From assembly GCF_027887165.1 (NCBI RefSeq), contig NC_077227.1, positions 347,415,707 to 347,479,706 on the forward strand: a DNA stretch of 64,000 nucleotides. Reading direction: 5' to 3'. Each line of letters begins with the position of its first letter. Position 1 is the stretch's first letter. The DNA is from Monodelphis domestica (Eukaryota > Chordata > Mammalia > Didelphimorphia > Didelphidae). Below, piece by piece: positions 56,235 to 64,000 of the stretch. The notes below the pieces were generated by a model. That model did not search any database. It worked only from the letters and a program-made list of their open reading frames with translations, and was not told where the DNA came from. The position numbers and the translations under genes were made by a program.

Positions 56235-56650
56235 CCATATAACCCCCCACCCTGGAGAATGGCTAAAAGTGTTGTGGCATATTCTAATGGAACATTGTTG
56301 TTTTTCATTTGAACCCTTATGACCTGATTTGTTTGTTTGTTTGTTTTTTAAGCAAAGATACTGGAGTAGTTTGCTATTTCCTTCTCCAGCTTATTTTACA
56401 GAGGAGGAAATTGAGGCAAACAGGATTAAGGGACTTATTCAGAGTCCCGTAGCTAGTTAAGTGCCTGAGGATGGATTTGAATTCAGGTCCTCCTGATTCT
56501 AGGGTCAGACCACTATCTCAGTGTGCTCCTTAGCTGGAATATCACATGTGAAGAATACAAAGAAGCAAGGAAAACGTTTAAAAAACTGATGTGAAACAGA
56601 ACTAGGAAAATGATATACACAGAAGGGACAACAACAAATTCAAATGCTGT
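56235..56650 (+). mobile_element. L1 ORF2-end fragment, sense, split by a SINE
   Basis: GGAGAATGGCTAAAAGTGTT before the SINE and CAGAACTAGGAAAATGATAT after it follow the order seen at 14,940-15,110. Confidence 0.75.
56290..56535 (-). mobile_element. SINE type B, antisense, nested in L1
   Basis: Middle AGCAAAGATACTGGAGTAGT, CCAGCTTATTTTACAGAGGA, and a head ending GTGCTCCTTAGCTGG. Confidence 0.9.
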
Positions 56651-56663
56651 ATCAGGATGTATA

Positions 56664-56932
56664 GGATGATCCCCAAAGTCTCCCTGTAGTTTTTTTTTTT
56701 TAAACCCATTACTTTCCATCTTGGAATCAATACTGTGTATTGGTTCCAAGGCAGAAGAGTGGTAAGGGCTAGGCAATGGGGGTTATTGTCTGAGGCCAGA
56801 TTTGAATCTAGGACCTCTCGATTCTAGGCCTGACTCTCAATCCACTGAGCTACCCAGCTGCCCCCTCACTGTAGTTTTAAGTTTAAAATAAGCCTAAATT
56901 TTAGGACAGCACTAAGACTTTTGGGACAACCC
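56664..56932. mobile_element. Mariner-like MITE carrying a SINE
   Basis: The outer ends GGATGATCCCCAAAGTCT and, as the reverse complement of the right end, GGGTTGTCCCAAAAGTCTT are imperfect inverted repeats of a mariner type. Without the SINE and its duplication the element is about 84 bp. A TA lies just left of it; the right TA is not preserved. Confidence 0.75.
56694..56868 (-). mobile_element. SINE type A, antisense, nested in MITE
   Basis: Perfect 10-bp target duplication CTGTAGTTTT at 56684-56693 and 56869-56878. The core has an internal deletion (GGGGTTATTGTCTGAGG). Confidence 0.95.
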
Positions 56933-57369
56933 ATGATGAAAAAGTTTGGCTCTGAAAAAGGAAAGAGAATCTCTATCTGCCTCTTCGCTTTGGATGTGTT
57001 ATCAATAGGCTCAATTCATGAGCCATTGAGCCTCACTGACATGTTCCCTGCCACCCAACCCTACCTCATCCTTCTAAAAAATTAATTTTAATTGTAGGGG
57101 ATAGTTTTCTGGGAAGATGAGGAAAATGAAGTTGGAAAAGATATCAACAAAGATTTTTAAAAGAAAACAAAGACAACATAAGATTGTTTCTAATGGTTCT
57201 CAAGAATTAATTTCCAAAGAACTGAGGATGAATTGGATGGAAACTGTGGTGGGCATTAGTAGAAAGAGAGAGATTTCTTATTCTGTACAGTCAAATTTAA
57301 CAATGAAAGAACAGATTATAAGTTATATCTCTTTCCCTCTGGCCAAATAATTCAGAAAAATTGCTTATC

Positions 57370-58440
57370 AAAGAGTATTTGTTTTTGAAAATAGATTTCA
57401 TTGATATATTTTTTTATCACTTTGATTTCCCCTGCATTCCCCACTAAGGGAATATATAACAAAAATGTTTTTAGAAGAAAAAAGAAAAAGAAATCAACAA
57501 ATCCAATAAATACATTAAAAAACTATCACAGTAGATGCAATATTCCTTATACTTGAATGCACCTATTATTTTAACCTCTGAAAAGGAGCAGGGGTTGGGT
57601 TGGCATCTTCTTATATTTCTTCTTTGGTGTCAAGCTTATTCCTTATAATGTTCCAGTATTCATCTTCACTTGTTTGGTAGTGGTAGTTTTAAAATTTTTC
57701 ATGGATTGTCATTGTATATATTGTTTTGGAGGCTCTGCTTGTGCTGTTTTTGCATCCTTTCATGTAAGACTTTCCATGTTTCTCTTAGCATTGTAGTATA
57801 GTACTATTCTATTTCATGTGCCACAATATGTTTGGCTATTCCACTGGTGATCAAAGGACATCTACTTTGTTTAAATAAAATGGATTCTTTGTTATCACAA
57901 AAAGTGTTAGCACAAATATTTTGGTGAATATAGAGCCTACCCAGCAGAGGAATCTCTGAATAAAAGAGTATGGACTTCTTCATGACTTTATTTAAATAAT
58001 TCTAAATTGCTTTCCACAATGTTTATATTAATTCATATCTCCACCAGCAGTGTACTAATGTGCCCATTTCCCCACATTCCCTTCCAAAACCGATTATTCC
58101 CATCTTTTTTTATCTTTGCCAATTTGCCAGTTGTAACCTTAGAGTTGTTTTGATTTATATCTTTCCTTATCAGTGTTTCAGAGATTTTTTTTAATGACTG
58201 TTGATTGATTGCAAATGTTCTATTGAAAACTGTTTGTTCATATCTTTTGATATGAACTTACCAGTGGGGAGTTAGCATTTTGGAGAATGTATGTTAGTTA
58301 TCAATACAAGGTGTCCCAAAAGTCTTAATGCATTTTATATCCTGGATACAAACCCTTATCAGAGAAAATTAACACACAGATATTTTTCCCTGATTATTTC
58401 CTGAAGGGTATTTACATAGAAAGAAATTATTTTCTTCAGG
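57370..58440 (-). mobile_element. L1 3' region fragment, antisense
   Basis: TTTCATGTAAGACTTTCCAT, TAAAAGAGTATGGACTTCTT and TTCCACAATGTTTATATTAA are in the order of the antisense L1 3' region; compare 18,600-19,560. Confidence 0.75.
58309..58340. repeat. Possible mariner end remnant
   Basis: AGGTGTCCCAAAAGTCTTAA matches the end type of the MITE at 56,664; only one end is visible, within L1 sequence. Confidence 0.45.
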
Positions 58441-58779
58441 TCATTTTACATGCTTTTGCTGATGCTACTACCAGTATCTCTCTTCAAAGAAATAGAATCA
58501 ATTTAGATGGGAAAAAAAAGCACTTAGAAATGGAAACAGGACCCTCTGATGATAAATATGACATATTAGAAAGTGGTGGCATAACTTTTTTGCCTTATGA
58601 TATACACTTTGCCCTGAAATTCATGATAGAGCCTATTAAAAGACCTTTATATTCAGGTTAATTTACTAGGCACATTCGCTCCATGGGCTACAGTGTCATA
58701 CTAATGCGGTCAAGCATATAGATTTGATCCTTATTAATTTCACTGTGATCCATGGTCATAGAATCCACACAGAAGCTTG

Positions 58780-60340
58780 GCTAGTCTTCTCCAGAATGCC
58801 ATTGGTCCTAGGTCCCATCAGAAGAAAGAGGATGGATGGCTGAGTGTAATCTGTCACCATTGCTGGGAAAGCTTTTTCCAAGCAGGTGCCCCTAGGAGAG
58901 ATGGCATATTGAGTGGAAGTAGTACAGCCCAGCTCTCTCCTGCAAGGACTTTAAAAAAGTCAGTAGCAAACGATGAAATGATCAAGATACCCAAGGAGAA
59001 ACTACAGCTAGTTCATTTCGAGCCTCAGTTCCCATGGAGATCCGAAGCTTGTGGGACTTAAACCAGGAGACGGTGTGCTAGATCAGATTGCCTCCAGGAG
59101 CACACTGGCCAGCTACCCCTGAAGCCCTCGAGGAGCCCTCATTTGCCAGACCCCAGATAATAAACAATAGTATCACAGAAGGTCTAATTTTCACTTCAAC
59201 ATAAAGTTTCAGTTCAGGGATCAGGCAGCAAAAATGTGTAAAAGTAAGAAGGTCGTAATGATAAAGAAATATGGAGCTAGGGATGCTCAAACACAAACCA
59301 AGAAGATCAGTTTCCTGGAAGAAATAAAGCAGAGATTTAAATTAAAAACAACAACAACAACCTGATAATTTAAATGAAATGGAAGCTCTGAAGGAAAGAA
59401 CGAGAGAGGGAGAATGAACAACAGTGTAGTACAGGAGGTATATCACTGCCATCATCATAGCTAATGCTTATATTGTACCTCTTATGTACAAGTATTTTGC
59501 TAAGCTCTTTACCATTATTTCATTTAATGCTCACAATAACCTTGGGAGGTAGAGGCTTTTATTATTACCATAAGGAATACAAGGCAGAGGTAAACTGACT
59601 TGTCCAGGGTCACACAGCTAGTTATATCTGGGATCAGATTTGAACTCAGGCTTTTCTGACTTCAGGCTCAGTGCTCTATCTACTTTGCCCGTAGTGACCT
59701 CCAAAACCCTACTCAAGTGATAGTTTAAAAGATTAGAGTGGATCAGGAATGAATGATTCTATGAGACAATGTAAAAGGAAATAAAAATATTGAAAAATAT
59801 TAAAATAAAGTATCATCTATGAAAAATGAACAACCTGGAAAAAGGTCAAAGAAAGATATCTGAGAATCATTGCACTACCTGAAAACCCTGACTTAAAAAA
59901 AAAAAGTCTAGATGTTATATTTCAAGAAATCATGAATGAAAACGGCGAGATCTTTAAGAACCAGAAAGCAAGGTGAAAATAGAGAGAATACACTGGTCAC
60001 TCCAGAGAGAACCTCAAAATTAAAACTTTTTCCTATAATGTTATATTATAAGGTCAAATACAAAGGCCAACATCCAGAGTTTATAGATCAAAGCAAAAAT
60101 ACTGCAGGTAGCCAGAAAGAAAGAGTTCAAAGTACCAGGGCCAAGATGATTAAAGACCTGGTAGCTAATACTTTATAGGAGTAAAGAAATTGGAATAGAA
60201 TTTTCTCCATCTCTTTTCCCCTTCTCTCTCCCCCTGCCCCAAGAAAGAAGCTTACAAGTAAGAATAATTTATCAGGCAAAGATGAAGATAATCTTATATG
60301 GTAGAAAAAATGGACCCTTTTCAAGTATTTCTGATCAAAG
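58780..60340 (+). mobile_element. Old L1, probable 5' UTR and ORF1 region, sense
   Basis: The ORF1-like part is clearest from 59,830: ATATCTGAGAATCATTGCAC, GAGAATACACTGGTCACTCC and ATGATTAAAGACCTGGTAGC parallel the L1 ORF1 RNA-binding region. The part before 59,430 may be its 5' UTR, including a 94-codon open frame at 58,777-59,061 with no recognised domain. A MIR interrupts it at about 59,430-59,690. Confidence 0.6.
59430..59690 (-). mobile_element. MIR element, nearly full length
   Basis: CTTATGTACAAGTATTTTGC, CTCACAATAACCTTGGGAGG, CTTGTCCAGGGTCACACAGC and GTGCTCTATCTACTTTGCCC in antisense order. Confidence 0.88.
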
Positions 60341-60434
60341 TATCTGCCACAGAGACAGTGAGTTAACAAGGTTAATATGTGAGGGCTGATAAATTTCCTT
60401 GGGGACAGAGAAGTGAAGAGTATGGGGGAGCATT

Positions 60435-60790
60435 GCTGAACTTGGAGTTAGCGGACTAGCGGACTAGGGTTTCAGTCCTGGTTCTGCCACTTGGCACCTA
60501 GGGCAAATTGTTTTTCAATATAGTTCATACTTTCATCCTGTATAAAGTCCCATAATAATTTTAAAAAGGAAATGATGCCAGAGATTTTTGAATTAGGATT
60601 ATAGGTCTCTGAGCCTCAGTTTTCTTATTTGTAAAATTTAGGGTATTAGAACCTGAACTCTGAAGTAATTTTCATTTCAGACACTTACCAGCTGTGTATA
60701 ACTTTGGGCCAACCGTGTAGCCATTTTATACCTCAGTTTCCCCATTTGTAAAAAGATGGGATTTAATAGGCACTAAGGTTACTTCCAATT
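60435..60790 (+). mobile_element. Two MIR-like SINE pieces
   Basis: The first has GTTTCAGTCCTGGTTCTGCC and GAGCCTCAGTTTTCTTATTT; the second has ACACTTACCAGCTGTGTATA and CCTCAGTTTCCCCATTTGTA. Confidence 0.7.
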
Positions 60791-60799
60791 TGAAATCCT

Positions 60800-61585
60800 A
60801 TAATCCTCTTAAATGGATCATGAATGGAGGAGAAATGAATGGTAAATGAAGCTTTTGCTACCTAGGGATCTCACTTCGTGTCCTGAGATTTGTTCCAGCC
60901 TTGAGCACACAGATAGGCAGAAAGTAGAGAAGAGTTATTGGGCACAGCCTTTTTTTCTGAGCATTTCACCCAGCAATAAGATGAATGTCAGTGGGGAGCT
61001 TCTCCTCATTCTCCTTTTTTTTCTTTTAAGCCTTTCATTGTAGTTATTATAAATATACCCTAGAAAATTGAAAATGTAAAAATCCAGAGATTGCATTGTC
61101 AGGGAATGCCATATGAGGCCCTTCACCTGGCATATTATTCTCCCAGTTCTTGTCTCTGTGGTGCCATGACAACCAGCTTTCCAATGACTCCATCATCACC
61201 TAATAATGGTCAATCTTTCAGGTTCTTCTGCCTGGGTAAGGGAAGTCCCAAAGGAAAAAGGTTCCCCTCTCTGAGCAGTCATAACGAGGTCTCCTCTTGG
61301 GAATAAATGATTTCCATTTGCCATTAAAAAAAATGTTCCCTTAAAGAGGGATGGATATTTCTTTCAGAGAATGAGGAGCAGAAGCAAATCCTTCCTGTTC
61401 TGTAAATAGACCCAGACATAGTGTAAGTCATGGTGTGGCTTGTGGGGGAAGAAGAGGATAGAGACAGGGTTATGATCACAGGAATGCAAAGGGGCATTGT
61501 TCCGTTAAGGTGTGGCTGTATTCCCAGTGGATGTCTTAACCCCTCTGCCTTTCCTCTTTAAGGGGAAGTACAGTCTGGGGGGAAA
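60800..61585. other. Intronic unique sequence
   Basis: No repeat or coding feature was recognised. Confidence 0.4.
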
Positions 61586-61589
61586 ATGC

Positions 61590-61780
61590 TGGATTGGGGG
61601 TCAGAGGTATCCAAAGACCTCAATTTGAATCTTTGCTCTGTCACTATATATGTGATGTTGGGCAAATCTTTTAACTTCTCTGGGTCCTCAATTCCCCATC
61701 TCTGAAATGAGAGGATTGGATTAGATGATCTCAAATGTCCCTTTCAGCTTTGATCCTATGATTCTCTACTAGAGGATGGG
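61590..61780 (+). mobile_element. MIR-like SINE
   Basis: TGTGATGTTGGGCAAATCTT and GAGGATTGGATTAGATGATC follow the family order to TGATCCTATGATTCT. Confidence 0.82.
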
Positions 61781-61784
61781 AGTC

Positions 61785-62180
61785 TAGACCCTGGGGAGTA
61801 TATAGTGATTTCTCTAATACAGTAGCATATTATTTTATGGTGCATTAATGATCCCCACTGAAGGATACTTTCAGTGTTTAATCATGCACCTGTGAAGAGA
61901 GGTCAGGCCAGGACAGTGGAAGCTCTGGAAGGTCTTGCCAAGCTAGAATAGCTCCTAGTAAAGATCAGCAATGGACGTAATGTTTGACCTATGAGCATCA
62001 GACTGGGTAAATATAGGCAGATTTTTCATCAATAAACAGGCCCTCTGATGATGATTAATGCCCAACCCACCAAAAAAATTACAGCAACTCAAGAAGATTC
62101 TAAGATAGTTATTCCTATTGATGAGTTTATGAGATCACTATTTTCCAAGACAATCTTGTATATCATAGAATGTCCAAATA
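61785..62180. other. Intronic unique sequence
   Basis: Nothing recognised. Confidence 0.4.
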
Positions 62181-62184
62181 GGAA

Positions 62185-62428
62185 AGACAGCCGAGTGGCA
62201 CAGTGGATAGAGTGCTAGGTCTGGAATTCAGGAAGATTCAACTTCCAGAGTTCAAATCTAGCCTCAGACACGTCCTAGTTATTTAACTGAATCTTGTCTG
62301 CCTCAGTTATTCATCTATAAAATGAGCTAGAGAAGGAAATGGCAAACCACTCTAGTGTCATTGCCAAGAAAACCCCAAATGGGATCACAAAGAGTCAGAT
62401 ATGATTGCAATGACTGAATAACAATCAT
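62185..62428 (+). mobile_element. SINE type B, sense
   Basis: Head CGAGTGGCACAGTGGATAGA, tail GCCAAGAAAACCCCAAATGG, ending GACTGAATAACAA; a near-consensus copy with a shortened core. Confidence 0.95.
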
Positions 62429-62459
62429 CTTTAGATATTTGGCCACATTAAGTCTTTAA

Positions 62460-62560
62460 ATGATGTGCATGGTATAGTGGACAGCCCTGGATTTGGTGGC
62501 AGAAGACCTGGGTTTGAAACCCTGCTCTACTGCTAATTACTTGTATGACTTGACCACATA
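62460..62560 (+). mobile_element. MIR-like SINE fragment
   Basis: TGGTATAGTGGACAGCCCTG and GGTTTGAAACCCTGCTCTAC are MIR-like head sequence. Confidence 0.7.
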
Positions 62561-62771
62561 TCTAATATAGATTCCAACTATGGTCTTAGTGGCAGTGGTC
62601 TAATTTAAGACCCAGTAAGTCCTGAAGACATTCTATTAGAGGTTGGCCATGACAGAAGGTTTACCTTCTACATTGTCTTGACCAGTGTTAAACAACCAAT
62701 CTCAAAATCTCTGAGTCAAAAGGGACTGTAGAGACCAACTGATCCAACCTGCACAGGAATTTCCTCTAGAA

Positions 62772-62936
62772 CAATGGGATCAAACTCAAATAGAAATGGG
62801 GGCCATTAATCCATACATAAAGATCCCATATGGGCCACATACTAATTTAGTTTTAAATTTATAAGGTTATTTAGGTTTTATTTTACTTTTACTAATTTTG
62901 TTAGCTATTTACAAGTTACATTTTAATCTGGTTCAA
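62772..62936. mobile_element. hAT-type element fragment
   Basis: Begins CAATGGGATCAAACTCAAAT, the reverse-orientation counterpart of the end of the element at 39,704, and shares TCCATACATAAAGATC and ACATTTTAATCTGGTTC-type segments. The far end is missing. The 8 bases before it, CTCTAGAA, match the hAT target pattern with central TA. Confidence 0.75.
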
Positions 62937-62939
62937 GAG

Positions 62940-63570
62940 TATATGTACATAATCAGGGAATTGCACGACAGAACAAGAAAATGGGCTGGTCACACAGCAA
63001 GAACAATGGAAGTAGGTTGACAACCTGAGAACTCTACTGGTACTCTTGTAACATCAGGAGAAAGAGAGGAAGGCTGTAGCATGTTGGGTTGGACCCTAAG
63101 GGAGTACATGGACAAGAGTTGTACAATGGGGGGTAGGCACAGATGGCTTGCCATCTATGTCATTGGAGGGAACACTCAAATTTGTGACATTGCAGATCTT
63201 TTTGAGCCCCTGAATCTCTACTATATATATATTAACATCAGATAGATGGTGATAGAATCACAAAATGGGAATCAGAAAACACTACAGTCTTTAAAGAACT
63301 AAAACTCAGGGTTACCCAAAGAGTAGTGAAGAGGAATATGGCAGAAGATGAATAGACAGCTACACATCACAAACAAGAAATGATAAAAGGGAAATATTGT
63401 AAAAGATACAATCAAAAACATGTATGTATGAAAAAAAGATGGGCTGATCTCATGGTGAGAGTAAGGTAGGGTCAATCGTCTGTGTGTTCCCTTGCTAGCC
63501 TCATTACGTTAAAATAAAGGAAGTTCTCCCCTGCCCAGAAATATTGGATGGACCCCTGTAGTAAACTTGT
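62940..63570. other. Intronic unique sequence
   Basis: No gene or clear repeat was recognised. Confidence 0.4.
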
Positions 63571-63571
63571 G

Positions 63572-63760
63572 GGAGGACATAAGAGGAGTAAGTATTTACC
63601 AGGCACCTACTGTGTGTCAGGAACTGTGCTGAGTGCTTTACAAATATTATCCAGTTCATTACTCCCAACAACCCTGCAAGGAAGGTGCTATTGTTAGCCC
63701 CGACTTCTAACTGAGGAAAGTGAGACAACAGGACTCTCTGTCCACTCTACCACCTCTCTG
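63572..63760 (-). mobile_element. MIR 3' half, antisense
   Basis: CCAGGCACCTACTGTGTGTC, GTGCTGAGTGCTTTACAAAT and ACTCCCAACAACCCTGCAAG are the conserved antisense 3' part; the head side is degraded. Confidence 0.8.
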
Positions 63761-64000
63761 CCTAACAGACAACAGTCTCAAAGAATGAGTAGCATGGATA
63801 GCTTACAGACTGTGTTGCTGGGACAAATACACCATTGGGATCACAGAAAGACAATGGGGTATTTCTCTGACCTCTGGCATGGAATAGAGGAACAAGTTCC
63901 TTCAGGCTGGGAGGCAGAGTGTGTGTAAAGATCTGGGGGTAGCATAAGAGCATGGCACAAAAAGGGGGCAATGAATAGACAAAGCTAGCTTGAGCAGAGA

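Larger units (their letters stand above)
41382..64000 (-). other. PPP2R2B: Upstream intron of PPP2R2B (partial)
   Basis: No further exon of the B55-beta propeller was recognised up to the window end, so this stretch is interpreted as part of one large intron. Long introns are known for this gene. The content is repeats and unique AT-rich sequence, listed separately. Confidence 0.7.

Noticed and set aside
41382-64000. Search for the preceding PPP2R2B exon (NLWHLE and HPHHCNTF-type motifs)
   Set aside because: No minus-strand sequence with these motifs and splice sites was seen, so it is probably outside the window.
1-64000. tRNA genes suggested by repeated B-box-like GGTTCAAAT motifs
   Set aside because: All belong to SINE heads; none shows a full cloverleaf with intact acceptor and anticodon stems.
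1-64000. CRISPR arrays, operons or bacterial-type systems
   Set aside because: The window is vertebrate nuclear DNA; direct repeats are microsatellites, SINEs or local duplications.

Overview
This is a 64 kb piece of a mammalian nuclear genome, and the repeats point to a marsupial. The same tRNA-derived SINE families recur more than 30 times, there are L1 ends with a marsupial-style 3' UTR, and MIR/CORE-SINE and L2 fossils are abundant. From memory of such repeats, the L1 3' UTR and the SINE tails look most like a didelphid opossum (Monodelphis type). That species call is inference.

Only one protein-coding gene can be supported. It is on the minus strand: the last three coding exons of PPP2R2B, the brain B55-beta regulatory subunit of protein phosphatase 2A, at 41381-41212, 36983-36892 and 32631-32352. 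The exons have consensus splice signals and compatible phases, and they encode 179 residues ending at the natural stop. The two introns between them are 4,228 and 4,260 bp. The sequence from 41382 to the window end should be the preceding intron, because no further exon was found there. About 32 kb on the low-coordinate side of the stop is 3' flank without a recognisable gene.

Region by region: 1-2.9 kb is the 5' part of an antisense L1 (5' UTR, ORF1, start of ORF2) with a SINE nested in it. 3-11 kb holds MIRs, a hAT miniature element with a perfect 8-bp target duplication, an ancient interspersed repeat split by an old L1 piece, and several SINEs. 11.2-13 kb is a cluster of five SINEs in one orientation. 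13.4-15.4 kb holds two L1 3' pieces head to head. 15.4-31.9 kb is a mosaic of unique sequence with L2, L1, MIR and SINE pieces. 31.9-41.4 kb is the 3' end of PPP2R2B, with a solo LTR inserted in an L2 inside its last intron. 41.4-64 kb is upstream intron with two more hAT elements nested in older repeats, L1 and L2 fragments, a mariner-like MITE carrying a SINE, microsatellites, and a small pair of local direct duplications at 51-54 kb.

No tRNA, rRNA, CRISPR or other known RNA gene was seen, and no new multi-gene system. The most informative material is the record of nested insertions. Most of the long open frames lie inside repeats or have no recognisable homology, and were not called as genes. 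Repeat family names are from memory; boundaries marked 'about' are good to roughly 10-30 bases, while those tied to target-site duplications are exact.
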